From Lepisosteus oculatus (Eukaryota > Chordata > Actinopteri > Semionotiformes > Lepisosteidae): a stretch of 64,000 nucleotides of DNA. Position numbers and translations under genes: made by a program. Under the pieces are notes generated by a model, which worked only from the letters and a program-made list of their open reading frames with translations, did not search any database and was not told the origin of the DNA. Positions 11,946-38,775 of this stretch are shown here, piece by piece (within the stretch, counting starts at the first letter, position 1; the number at the start of each line of letters is the position of its first letter). The DNA lies in the NCBI RefSeq assembly GCF_040954835.1, contig NC_090698.1, forward strand, positions 52,586,284 through 52,650,283, given 5' to 3'.

Positions 11946-13928
11946 GCTTTCTCTAATAACAAACACGGTACTTAAAAGTGTTTTAGTTGAGATTTTTGTT
12001 CTCTAATTATCCAAATTTGTAATATGCCTAGCCTGAAAATGACATTATACTGGTAAACATTATTGGATTTTCTCAATGAGATATTGCTTTTAAATTATCA
12101 CAGTGGACACAGACAGTAAATGAATTGTTTTTGTTTCTATAGAAGTAAACAAACATACAGTATATGTAAATAAATATGTTTACCTCCATTACTTATACCT
12201 GTTATCCTTCTACTCAATGGTAACTGTACGCTTCACTATATATGAGGACAATATATTGTGTTCAGTTTGCAGTTCTTTAATATTTCTTAAGTAAATCTAA
12301 TTAGACTTAAACGATTTTCTCTTCGTTTCTCACCTGTCACCATTTCTTGCAAATTTATACTTCAGTGATAAGATTTACTGCTACAGTATTTGTAGTTGGG
12401 TTCGTAGAAAGGACCAAGGTGAACTCTAGTGACCTCTACTGTCACAAAAGTGTAATCTCAGTAGAGTATACACATCCTGGAGAGCATTACTGTATTTTGA
12501 TTATTTATAAACTTGTTAAAAATATAAAACACAAAAGATTTAAAGAATTCATAGAATTCTTGAAAGAATTCTGAAGATCTTTAAAGAACTCTGAATCTCT
12601 GCAGAAAATAATTTAAAGAATTAAATCAGCAACTTCCAGATGTATTCATGCCCATGATAATAGTGTTATACCATGTTATTAAGCAAATTAAAATGTGATT
12701 AAAATATATAGTATATAGCAAAATAGTTAATGTATCATTACCATAACTGTAAAAAGTAATTACATATTTCTGAATGCACAAATTGCTGATTATTGTGAGT
12801 GATATAAAATAAAAATCTATTTATCAGAGATACATAACTTTGCTATAAACATAGGAAAGCTGTTGTTTCACAATGACTGGAAATACAGGCAGAAGTGATC
12901 CCTGCAAATATACACCTATTGTTTAAGTCACAATTACTGTAACAGTATCCTAGACAGTAGAACAAACCAAAGGTTACCAGACAATTTTCACTTTTAATTT
13001 CAAATGTGTCAAAATTTAATTTAAAAACAGAAGTAATTGATCAATGTCAGTTTAATTAATCTTCACCAGACACAGATTTTAAATACAGGCACATTTTGTT
13101 TAAAGGTGGGTACACTGCAATTCAATTGTTTTTTTATTTACAAGATTACACAACATACAGTATACATGTTAAGAAATACTGTAAATGACTAAATTTATAC
13201 ATGAAAATAAGAAATATTAACTGCATAAACACTCAAACAAAATGATTAAATGCAAAGAATATTTTACTGCCACAAACCTAAAACATGTACACTGTGATGT
13301 GTTCTGCAAGAACATAAAGTGAATGTAATCGTGATTTCAGCTTTAGATCAATTCCAACATTTACTGGGTTTGACCAGTCCAATCCTCAAGGGGTGATTGA
13401 AGGTTCTGGTGAGGTATGACTCTTTGTTTCTTAGGAAAATGAATAGACCTCTAGATACTGAGTGAGCAGTTGTGTGGGCAAGAATCCTTTGATTTTTGGA
13501 GGGTACAACCTCATAAGGACATTAGATCATCCAGGAAAGTGATACTTGTGGAGTTTCCTGTAATAAGAGACTAGGGTTTTCCTTCAAGCAGGATCACTAG
13601 GACTGAAGGTGACCTGATTACCAAGCAAAATGAGTACTTTTTTGTTAGGAGAATGAATAATAGGGTTTTATGGACCAGACATGATGCATATTAAGGATTG
13701 TGAATGGGACTAGAACAAGCATCATCTTGGACAAATTATTATTCCACATACAGACACCTATTTAGTAAGCCAAAAGAAATCATGTCAAAAATAACTCACG
13801 TTTCTGTTTTCCTTGCAAAAGCTGGGACACATAATTGTAAAAGAAGATGCTTCTATGGATTCTACATCATGGGAACTTCAAAGTTTTAAAACATTTCATT
13901 TATCAGTTTTGTTTTAATACTTAGTTAT
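11946..13928. other. Non-coding stretch, nothing recognised
   Basis: No gene or named repeat. A short patch at 12537-12595 repeats GAATTC/AAAGAA words (simple local slippage). Confidence 0.45.
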
Positions 13929-13983
13929 TATGTAAATAACTCATTCATAATACTTAGAGTACTATGAATGAGTTATTTACATA
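13929..13983. repeat. Perfect 21-bp inverted repeat with short loop
   Basis: 13929-13949 is the exact reverse complement of 13963-13983. Inside the 13-nt loop, TACT and AGTA pair again after one mismatch, giving a nearly complete 55-nt hairpin. There is no TA or other target duplication that would make it a MITE. Confidence 0.9.
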
Positions 13984-14984
13984 TTTTTTCTCACAAAATT
14001 CTGTTCTGATTTTTGATACAGAAAGAACATTAAAATGATTCTTTATTTTCTTGACTGTGATAGTATTTGAAAAGTAGTTTCCTAATCCTATTATAATCCT
14101 ATGAATCCTATCACAACTACCAATTTCGCAAAAAAAAAACATTCTGATATACTAGTTTTACTGTTTGCATTTCACATCAACACCAAACAGTCCTTAGTAT
14201 GTTGACCGTATATCATTCTTAAATAATGTTATACCAAATAAATTTGGTTAGTTTGACTAAAATATGCTAAAGACTAAGATTTTAAAGTGTTTAATACAAG
14301 GCAAACATTACAATCAATCAACTCTTATTTTGGTGATTAATTTGAAATTACATTCAGTGGTATACCAAAACAATAACCAGATAGCATAAACATGTGTTTA
14401 GGCTGCAATAGTAATACTTTTGAATAACTACTGCATATTCAAATTCACACCTTTTTATTATTAAAGAACTTCTTGCAAAATAATACCATACCATATACAG
14501 AATAAGTACATATTAACATATTTAATATAGCTTAACATATCTTCTACCCCACAGCAGGTGAATCATTAACAGCTAACTGTGCAATGCCTTAGAATTCAAT
14601 GCACCTCTAGACTCTGCACTTTTTACTGGATTATCACATATTTATTATCCTATGTGTTTATTGTTCTGTACTGACCGTTGTATGTTACTGCGCTTTGTTG
14701 TAATGTCATTAATTATGACTATTTACTGTTTTGTAAGGTAGTGAGTACAATAAATAGGTAGATAGTGTGAAAGTGGTGCCTATTGTACTGCACATGTCCT
14801 GAGAGAACAGCGTATTTGTACATGTGGCATACTCCTCTCTCTAAGCAAATAAAGAAATAGAAAAGGAAGCTTGTAATGATTTAATTTTTTAAAAACATTT
14901 ACAACTTAATATTTTTTTGTACTTTTTTTAGAGCTTTATACTGTAGCTTTGTATCTGCAACCATTGTCAGTAACATTTTGCAAG

Positions 14985-15300
14985 TGAACATCTGGTCTAT
15001 GGCCCCTGGTACAAAAAGGGGTTCTCTCTAAAATTCTCACCATCCTGGGAAGACCCTTACATTGTGCACAGTATTGTATACTGTACTCCCTCCCACCTGG
15101 TTGGAGTTTGTAATTCTACCATGGCTATGTGTGACTGGAGCTGTCAGACCCTGAAACTGAGAGCTACGGTTTATGAAAGGGGCAGTGGCCATGTGTCAGC
15201 CTGTTGCTGCATGTAGCTTGTGTTCCTAATAAACAGTGTAGTTCTCCCCCTTGTGATCATTCTGAGTCACAGTGCTTTTATTCTGAGCAAAAATTCAATT
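14985..15300 (+). mobile_element. Ty3/gypsy LTR-retrotransposon remnant (integrase tail and LTR-like part)
   Basis: From 14992 the plus strand reads LVYGPWYKKGFSLKFSPSW then EDPYIV. This resembles the C-terminal domain of gypsy integrases (VWLY..RKKG.SPKL...WEGPY.V). The frame then decays. Downstream is a non-coding part with a polyadenylation signal AATAAA at 15228-15233, as expected in an LTR. I could not define both LTR ends, so the extent is approximate. Confidence 0.55.
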
Positions 15301-15565
15301 TCTTTTGATGAACCCATTGCACATATACTGTAAGTGGTACAATATGTTTCTGAACATGTCTACAAACAGTGTGTGATTAACATTTCTTTACTTTCTTATA
15401 ATGATTGCATCAATGAAGAATAAATTAACCCATACTATTTTGTTCAGCTTGAGTTTTACACCATACTAATAAAATAACTAACAAACAAAAGCACAATAAA
15501 ATATTTTTTCCAGACACAGCTTCAGCAACTATTATTTAACATCAGACTTTTCTGATGCTCAGATT
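15301..15565. other. ZNF474 3' flank / 3' UTR
   Basis: Sequence downstream of the ZNF474 stop on the minus strand. An AATAAA on the minus strand (plus 15565-15570) overlaps the stop codon, so a usable poly(A) site may follow very closely; other AT-rich hexamers lie further down. No other gene seen. Confidence 0.4.
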
Positions 15566-20672
<5,107 letters not shown>

Positions 20673-22248
20673 CTGCGTGGAATTCAAGGAAAAATGCAGG
20701 AATTACCTTAAAGTAAACAGTTGATTAGATCATATTCACACCAAAAAACAAACGTATAAACTTTAAAAAATTGAAAACTATTCAAAATCAATTTGTGAAC
20801 ATAAATTAATTTAAAATGTGGAAAAACTGAAAATACAATTATTTACAATTGCATTTTCTAGAAGAACATTCTAGAAGTTCTTCCTCTTGTACAGTATGTT
20901 AATGTTGTTTTCAAACTCTTAGTTGAGCAAATTATACAGTTTTTATACACCATTAGTACACGCATTCTGTACTGTAGATAGCATTTGAAGATTTGTTGCA
21001 GCCTTTCGAAGATAAACATTGGTTTTCGTTTTTAACAATAAAAAACGTCATTCATTCTGCAATAAAATCATTCACACTTACCTACAATTTCAAACCAATA
21101 TCCACAGAATGTGTATAAATCTCATAATTTTATTTCCATGTATATTTAATTTAAATGTTTTTTAAATAACATTTCAACTGCTATTTATATGAAATTATAT
21201 ATGAAAGCATACAGAGGACAAATTAATTTATTTATATTGTGTATAATTAAAAGGCATTCGCTGTAAATAGACTATGTACCAGTAGGGGGCATAAGAGATG
21301 CAGCATGTCTCCTAGCAAGCAAGCAAGCATCTGTGACTACCTAAAAATCCATGCCAAATACTCAGTTCAAACTACTGTGGTCTACTGATTACTGGCAAAA
21401 CGTCTTTGATGTCAAAGATAGACATGAAATGAAAAACCCAATCTGGCTATCAACTCATAACCGTATCAAGTCGTCACATTTACCACCTGTACCACCAGCC
21501 CTTCATGCTGTCCTGACTCTCTGGCTCTGTATAAACAGTACCCTAGATAAAAACAAATGGTAACCTTTGGATGTGGAAGAGTTTGTTTTCATTTCTTAAG
21601 AAAATATATACGGTATTTTGTAGTCTATAAAACAAAAAAAAAAAAACGCCAGAAAGGTATTTCTGACGAAAGAAAACAAGAGGAAGTCGATCCATTTCAC
21701 TTGGGTTGTTTGCTGGTGGGTTTCTGATGCCAAAAGTCTGTTTCTACCAACTTTTGAAAGATCCGACAATAGTGTCAGCTCCAACAACTTGGCTGGCTAT
21801 TTTTTCCCCAGACACCCTCGATTCCGTTTAAACTCTGCCCCCTGAGTCCCAAATATCCTACACGTATCGCTGTAATGTTACTAAATGTTACTAAATAGTT
21901 CCTACAAGGAACAAAACTCCCATCACATTATTTAAGATGTGCGATACTGATTGCTTTGAGCAATGTAATGAGAACAAGCTCCTAAATCAAGTCACTTTAA
22001 TATCAAACAAATGCAACGGAATCCGCCCACTTTCAAGCGACTTAAAATACTATCAATTGTTTCACATATTGCAGTAAAATAACCTTAATAAATATTTTAT
22101 GACTGTAGCTGGACGTAAACATTAGCTTCGTATGTAAAACTGTACTTATCGGTTAGCAAGCCTTATATTTTCAAACACGGTGTAACTTACTAGTGTAAGC
22201 AAATTGTAAAATACTCTAGCTGTTGAAAAAATACAATGCTGTGCTTAC
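20673..22248 (-). other. ZNF474 5' intron
   Basis: No coding exon recognised. A patch at 21826-21905 repeats TGTTACTAAA locally. Confidence 0.5.
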
Positions 22249-22400
22249 CTTTTTTTTTAGTTTTCGTGAGAACTAGTGGGAATAATAAAAAAAGATTCTA
22301 CTTTACTAATTACACAGCTACAGTAAGTGTCAGAGCAGCACTACAACATTCAATGTCCTCAATAGTCGCTTAGCAACTGTCAACAAGTGACGCGAAAAAG
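22249..22400 (-). other. ZNF474: Probable ZNF474 first (non-coding) exon
   Basis: On the minus strand a consensus donor, AAAG followed by GTAAGC, ends an exon at 22249. The sequence upstream has no long frame; its ATG hits a stop after one codon. It would therefore be 5' UTR. The right boundary (start of transcription) is a guess placed near the X-box. Confidence 0.45.
22365..22377 (-). promoter_or_regulatory. X-box-like RFX binding motif at ZNF474 promoter
   Basis: The minus strand reads GTTGCTAAGCGAC, which fits the X-box consensus RYYNYY-N-RRNRAC at every position. RFX factors drive ciliary and spermatogenic genes through such sites. Its place near the inferred first exon fits the known testis expression of ZNF474. 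One 13-base degenerate match is weak evidence alone. Confidence 0.45.
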
Positions 22401-22409
22401 TGTAGTATT

Positions 22410-23150
22410 TTAAAAATCTGATTGGCTGCTTCCTGAAGCAGGCAGACAAAAATATTGTCAGCATTTGCTTTAAACGCTGAGTAAATATTACGTAATTTTG
22501 CTTATTTTAAAAATTATATCCTATCGAAGGTTATAGGACAATGATTTGTGCGAGTGGCTGGAAATTTACTGGAAAGGCCTGACAAAGGCCTGTGGGAAAC
22601 GAAATCACTATAATGACATTTGTGCTCACTTACCTTAAATGTTACATGCTGTATTTTAAAAGCATTAACTAAAACTATAAAAATAAAAGAAACTGAAACC
22701 AGGAACATTTTTAAAAACAATACATTATTAATATTAATTATTATGCATTTTACTTATTGTTTTTTTTAATTCAATAGCAGTTTCCAGCACATTTGGGTTG
22801 GTTGGAGCAATCTAGGATCTTTACATTCTTTCAGATCTGTGTAATAACAAATTCCCAGAAACAATCTAGGAAACAGCTGGACTTTCCTAGAATTGTAATG
22901 TATTATCTTACAATAACATTTGCTGGTAGCCCACTGACTGTTACAGTAACATATGTTCCCAGAACCTGATGAAGATAGTGCATTCACAAAATTCAGAACC
23001 GCCTGGCAATGGTGACAATGGTCCATCACCTTGAAGTGCTTCATATTGTAGATCATGTTTTCTTAGACTGGAGCACTGGAATCCTGTGTCCTTGAGAGTG
23101 GATTTTGGTTTATAAATAATTGTATTTAAAACCCAAGAACAGGAAACAGT
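22410..23150. other. Intergenic stretch between ZNF474 and LOX
   Basis: No gene or named repeat recognised. AT-rich, with a small GGCCTG repeat at 22576-22593. Confidence 0.45.
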
Positions 23151-23154
23151 TTTT

Positions 23155-23400
23155 TTTAGGAAGGGACTGCTAGAGCATGGAACAAGCTCCCCATCCATAC
23201 TGATGAAACCAGTTCCCTTGATTATTTCAAGAACTGGTAAGATAATCTAACTTGTTAGATTCTCCATTCAAATGGCTGCTAACTACCAAACGGTCTAGAG
23301 AGGATGAATCTAGAAAGGCCTTCTCTCTTTTGTAAACGTATGTTTCTTATTTGTAACTCTTAACTATTATGTAATTCTTATGTTTCTTATTTGATTAAGG
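23155..23400 (+). mobile_element. CR1/L2-like LINE 3' end
   Basis: It has the words GGAACAAGCTCCC, CTACCAAACG..CTAGA..G and GGCCTTCTCTCTTTTGTAAACGTATGTTTCTTATTTG. The common fish LINE 3' end reads similarly (GGCCTCCTCTCGTTTGTAAACTTTCTTATGTTCTT). Fragmentary and diverged. Confidence 0.6.
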
Positions 23401-24803
23401 CTTGATAGACTTCAGTTAATTAATAATCAAAAAATACAAGGACCGCTAGATACTTTTTTAGTTAACAAACAAAGACTTACTGGAAAATGGTAAAAAAAAA
23501 GATTTTTGATTTAAACAGTTGCCCTTTTTGGAATATATTCCAGCTCTATAGATATATACTTTGGTTTAATTTGACATCTTATCCATGTGATCGTTGGCCC
23601 TTATATCCAGTCTTTACAAACTGAAAGGACAGTGTAATGATAGTTTTTGTCTTCTCATTTTCTGTAATGGTTATGGATTAGATTTTCTAGCAAAGGGTGG
23701 CAACCTTTTTTCTCATTCTTTCTTAGTCTCTTTGAAATAGTCCACATTCTATCTATTCTATTAATGTTTGAAGACAATGATGTCATTTGGGCCTTGCAGT
23801 AAACCTGATTCCTCATGTCCTAAAAAAACACAAGTCACCTACTGTAAATTACAAAACACCAACACCACCATTACACCACTCATTAAGATAAAAAGGTTAC
23901 CTATCAATTCGAACAAAATTTGGAATGATACCACCAGGCCTTGCAGGACAACTGACCATTCTCCAATCATCTCTGTCTCATTAAAATTGCAATGACACAG
24001 GTATTTTTACCTGTAGGCTCTCCCACTAGAGAAGGTAAGTAGCAACAGCCTGCATCCTTAAGAATGTGGAGTTTATAATGGACTGTAGGAATCTTTCTTG
24101 GAGTTGTATTTTTAGGTTTTGGTTACTTCTTCAAACTTGTAAAAATGTTGATGGGTAAGCTGAAAACATGCCAGAATTGCCTTTGAAGCTTTAAAATATA
24201 TTTTGCAAAAATACTGAAATTACTTTGAAGTTAAAACTCTATACTGTATATGAAACACTACCTTTAGAACCACTAAAAAGTAAAAGATTAAATGTCAATA
24301 TTTACACACTAAACTCACCAATGCCCTTAATTCTTTGAGAAGGGGCCCTATACCCCTTTTTATTCATCATTAACATTAAAACCATGTTACCTTTGGATGA
24401 AATTTGGAAAAACAATCCTCCAATATACATCCAAATTTATTTACTTTTCCTCAGTACTTTTTTCAGCTCCCCACAAGACAAGAACAGACACAACAAACCA
24501 AAATCATCTCAAGAGATTTTACAGCATATAATTTTCTTTTCTGACAGTGGGAAGGAAACTCCCTTAAAATAAATATATTTTTTCCAACAGTTTATAGAGG
24601 TCACTTTCCCTTACCTTGTCTTACTTATTGTGTTCATTGTTGTCTAGCAACAGTACGCTACAACACTTTGTTCTTTTTGCCTTTTCACTGAAATATTAAT
24701 GTATAGATGGGTTCTTCATTTCTACAAGTCTTACCAGCTATCTGATAATGGGTGCATGGTTAGTATAAAGACCTTAACCTTCTCAGTTTGCTAATCATAT
24801 ATA
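23401..24803. other. Intergenic stretch, nothing recognised
   Basis: No coding or repeat structure recognised. Confidence 0.45.
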
Positions 24804-25557
24804 CAGTATACTGATGGAAAAAAGTAACACAACATTTTCTGGAATGAGATTACTATAGTTACATATAGCTTATGTACTTTCACAAAAAGTATTCAATTTG
24901 TATTAAGCCCTCTGGCCAGCAATACAGCTTGTGCATTGAGGCATTGCAACTTGTCAATCACACGAAAGCTCGTTAGGTGCACTTTTACACAACGATGTCC
25001 AGGTGGAACATTGCCTGATCAGGTCACCTTAAAAAGGGCCTTAATTCAAAGGCCACACTAAGTCAGTTTTCTGTGCAATCCATAATGCCGTGAATGTCAC
25101 TAGAAGCAAGGGAGAGCATTGTCAGACACTATGGAGTAAGCCTCTCCACTGTATCCTGACTGCAGAGAAGGTTTCAGCAGACCAGCAGGACAGATGACCA
25201 TCCAAGATCCAGTCGCCCTCGAATGACCACACCAGAGTAGGACCAACACATCAGACTGGTCCGTCTGAGAGATCATTTCAGATCTGCCTCCCATACTGCT
25301 GCTGAAACAGTCGGCAGACACAATACCTGCATCAGTGACAGGAAGCTCCATGCTGCTGGCCTTAGAGCAAGGTGACCTGTCAGAGGCCCTCTGCTCACAC
25401 CCGACTGGCTTGGGCCAGACAGAGGCTGTGATGGACTCGTCAGCAGTGGCATCAGGTCCTCTTCACAGATGAGTCCCTCTTCAGCCTGTTCCACGCAGAC
25501 GGGAGGGCCAGAGTGTGGAGGAGGAGGTGTTGCATTTCTTTTATCCACCAGTATATC
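24804..25557 (+). mobile_element. Tc1-like element, half transposase fused to right end
   Basis: The left end CAGTATACTGATGGAAAAAAG is matched inverted by CTTTTATCCACCAGTATA at the right end (about 25538-25557). Between them broken frames read as the first half of a Tc1-type transposase: SRPRMTTPEQDQHIR-like (reads RPRMTTP), IRLVRLRDHFRSAS, then the first catalytic region FTDESLFSLFH. The reading stops at a GGAGGAGG stretch and passes straight into the right terminal repeat. The C-terminal half with the second D and the E is deleted. It is a non-autonomous derivative. Confidence 0.7.
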
Positions 25558-25611
25558 TAACATGAAGTGGGTTAAATATTGTTTGCATATTCCAAAAATT
25601 AAAATGTATTG

Positions 25612-25745
25612 GAACAAGTAAAGGTTTATTGCATGCTGCAAGTGAGAAGAAAGAAAACACATTTTGGCTGTGAAGAAGCTGACACCCGAAGAAGGCTCCA
25701 CAGCCGAAACATTGTTTTCTTTCTTCTCCTACGCATGCTGACTAA
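25612..25745. repeat. Palindrome around a hammerhead-ribozyme-like core (Penelope-like element remnant)
   Basis: The word AGAAGAAAGAAAACA...GGCTGTG at 25645-25672 is repeated inverted at about 25698-25728. The right half holds CCGAAGA, then GGCTCCACAGCC, then GAAAC (25686-25710). This has the layout CUGANGA-stem II-GAAA of a hammerhead ribozyme with a U-to-C change in the first box, so it is presumably inactive. Hammerhead motifs are established parts of Penelope-like retroelement terminal repeats. A related copy lies at 62802-62890. Confidence 0.5.
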
Positions 25746-25814
25746 ATCATTCCAAATTGATTTAGAAAAGATAGGTCAACTTTATGAGATGATTGGTACA
25801 AGTGGGGAAAATAG

Positions 25815-26120
25815 GGTTTCTCCATGAGGCTGCTGAGCTTACTCTCCATGACAGGGTGAGGAGCTCGGCAGTCTGGGAGGACCATGGAGTAGAAATCACG
25901 GCTGCTCCAGATCAAGAGGAGCTGGGTGAGGAGGCTCGAGCATCTGGTGAGGATGCCCCCTCGCTGTCTCCCCAGATGAGGTGTACTATGTACGGCCCAC
26001 TAGGAAGAGACTCTTGCAGACCCAGGACACACTGGAGGGATTATATCTCTTAGCTGGTCTGGAAACTGCTGGGAACTCCTCAGAAGGAGTCTGGTCTACT
26101 CGGTTCAGCCTGTTACCACT
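25815..26120 (+). mobile_element. LINE ORF2 C-terminal fragment
   Basis: The plus strand reads HEAAELTLHDRVRSSAVWED and, further on, GRDSCRPRTHWRDYIS..VWKLLGTPQ. This matches the end of a common fish non-LTR retrotransposon protein (AAGLSLRDRVRSS..I and GRPRTRWRDYVS..AWERLG). Stops and frameshifts in between show it is decayed. Confidence 0.6.
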
Positions 26121-26554
26121 CTGACCCTTACCGGGACATTGCTTTAAGCTCAGGCATGTGTTCAGTTTCTTTTGTATGGACTAACTCCAGAACTGATATC
26201 TTTTTTGTAGTGTGGTGATCACAATTGTACACAATATTCTAAGGTGAACTCTATACCTGATTCTATATTACTGATCTTACTGGTTCTTGTGCAAATCACT
26301 CTTAGTTAGTTCAACGTAGATCCCATCATCATCATCATTTAGTAACCACTTACAATAAGCTAAATTACAACACCTAAGTCATATCTGTTCAAATGTATGC
26401 GAACTTTCTGCAGCCATTTTCCTGATAACTGGCGTGAGGTTCTTGCTGCTGTGATACAGTACATTCCTTTTGATGTCAGTATATTTTGAAGACATTTTGA
26501 GTTAAAAACCTTTCATATTTAAATATGACTAATATAATATTAAATAGTTTCAAA

Positions 26555-26822
26555 CAATCGTTAGCATTGCTGTCTTGCAACACTTGGGCTTTAAAAGTTC
26601 TTTTTTTTTATCTCCATGCTGGTTTGGGTTTGCCATGGGTGCTACGGTTTCTGTCTTAAATCCATCAAACATATTAGTACTGTAGGTCAATTAGCTTCAA
26701 GGAAAATTGGCCCTGGTATGACTAGGAGTGTGAGCATGTTTGTCTGTGCTTTCTTTGCAATTTCCCACATTGCGCTCACTGTGTCCCTGAACTGGAGGCA
26801 GCAGTTAGAAAATGGGTAGATG
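26555..26822 (+). mobile_element. Degenerate V-SINE
   Basis: The head-like CGTTAGCATTGCTGTCTTGCAACA is followed by a core reduced to TTTGGGTTTGCC..GGTGCTACGGTTTCTG and GTAGGTCAATTAGCTTC. The tail ends CTGGAGGCAGCAGTTAGAAAATGGGTAGATG. It is the most diverged of the three V-SINEs here. Confidence 0.55.
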
Positions 26823-27989
26823 TTTTTTGTTTAGAAGTGACAACAAGTACCATTCTTATTCTTAATCCATAATTTAATTCTACATTTGCAGAACACCTTG
26901 TCATTTTGCTTCAAGTTACCTAAATAGTCTCATATAGTCAGGAGAAAGAGAAGGCAGGCTAAGGAGGATATTTAAGTTTTTTTTTAAAAAAACAGCCTCT
27001 ACGTATAGAAGAAGGTACTATTTCGGAAGCATATTTTCACAGAGCATAATTAGGAAAAGTTAAAACCGATGTTTTACTGTTTCCGATTTCAGTTAGACAT
27101 AAACAGCTCTTGTAAATTGTAGGAAATTAAGCTACAACAAAATGAAAACAGAAAATAATGTGCAGATCTGAGTTTCATAAGAATATATCTGCTTTAGATT
27201 TTAGAGGTGTCTCTTCCATTAAGGAACATCCAATCCACTTATTTTATGTTAGAGTAAAAGTAAGTTACTTCTTTAAAAATGGGCTAGGTAAAAATATCAC
27301 AGAAGAAAAGATATCCAGACTGTCTTTAACATTTCCTCTTATATCATATTGAAAAAAAAAATGATTTTGCCATCTTTTGAAAATAACCAAAATTTGACCA
27401 AAGTATTTAGTAACATGAAATGGGGAAATTGGAACTACAGTAACCCTATCTCCGTGTTTCTCTGTATCACTTGTTGGTTTTATTGTAAGAGATGATGTTT
27501 TACTGTAAACCAATTTTAATGGAACATTTCTCAGGACGAAATAAACTGAACCAATTCCTTATAAAATATATTTTGCATTTGGCATGTAAATTTTACACAG
27601 AATGCATTTTGCAGATATTGTGCTGAAAAGGAAATCACACCACCTGCATCAAACATAGTATATGATAATAGATATAATATGATAATATAAAATGGACACA
27701 TACTGTAAGTAGAAGTTTGATAACATGCAATTATATACAAAGCCCAATATTGTTCTCTCAAATAAACCTACTGTTAAAATCCAGCATTAAGGGACTTTCA
27801 TGACTTGATGAAAGAGTCTGTCTAAAGCAGTATTATTTCTAAGATGCGGAAAAGAAGCTGACCTGGGTCGAATTGCTTTACATAGTCAAAGTGAATATCT
27901 GTCAGACCTCACGTTTCCAGTCCATTACGTGAACAAACAACAGACCCAGCCTGCCAGAGAGGCTTGTGTAACTTTGCAGCGGTGCCAGA
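26823..27989. other. LOX upstream intergenic stretch
   Basis: No gene or named repeat. It probably contains distal LOX regulatory sequence, but I see no defined site. Confidence 0.4.
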
Positions 27990-28035
27990 AACTTTAAAAA
28001 TCCAATCCCTCCTCCTGCCTTCACTCCAGACACCA
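27985..28035 (+). promoter_or_regulatory. Candidate LOX core promoter
   Basis: A TATA-like TTTAAAAA (27993-28000) is followed directly by CCAAT (28002-28006) and a pyrimidine-rich initiator-like TTCACTCC about 25 bases on. That would give a 5' UTR of about 260 nt before the LOX ATG. Position-based inference; no experimental support visible. Confidence 0.35.
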
Positions 28036-28114
28036 GCAGGCGAGAAGAGGAGATCGCTTGGACAACTGTCTTTTTTTCCCCTCTTTTTCCCCCTCTTCAT
28101 AGCATTGTCTACCA

Positions 28115-28198
28115 ATGCAGTTGCCTGTAAGGACTGTTAATAGCTTTGTTTCTTCTATAGCACTGAAGTTTTTCTTTGCTCATCAACGTTGCAGATAA
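28115..28198 (+). other. Upstream open reading frame in LOX 5' UTR
   Basis: An ATG with a stop after 27 codons lies about 90 nt before the LOX start. Its TAA overlaps the ATG of a second tiny frame (28198-28215, 5 codons). Such frames often lower translation of the main frame; that effect here is inference. Confidence 0.4.
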
Positions 28199-28284
28199 TG
28201 CAGATTATTGTTTAGTTTTCATTTACAACAGGGATATATATTTGATTTTAATCAGGAAACTTATCAGTATTTTTTTCATACAAA

Positions 28285-38132
<9,848 letters not shown>

Positions 38133-38775
38133 TGAAATGGCTGATTTTCTGCCAAAGAATACATAGGAAAGTCTGAAGGCAATCTGTCAGAAGAAAGTCT
38201 GAAAGAATGCCTTTATCAAAGCCATGATATAAGTGTTATTAAGTAATACAAGGACTGCTATGAATACTGAAGAGTAAGAAAATGAAGAAAACCACAGCTG
38301 TTAAATGTGTGGCAAATACAATTTAAGAAACTTATGCGCTCTTTAAAGAACATTTAACTATACTTTTAAAAATTATCCACAAGTAACTAACCTTTGCTAC
38401 CTGATCTCTTAAATTCCAGAACAGTGCATTTTTACTATCTGTTCAGAGTTTAAATATGGATAGCAAGCAAACACAATCTCATTTAGGAAATAGTAGAAAA
38501 AGTAAAACAATATTAAAGTATTTGTAAGGACGTTATATATGCATTAAACATAGTTTATTCTTCATAATCTACCCAATTGTTTCTTACACAGAAAATCTGT
38601 TTTGTTAAACACTTTCCACATTCCAAACATTTTGGAATATAAGATGTCAATTGTCTTGTTTACATGCTGAGTATTCTGAATATCACAGTATTTCAAAATG
38701 GGAATTGGTATTTTCAATACCTTTGTTTACAAGAATGTCAAAATGGTTAATTCAGATATAATAAATACTTACTAT

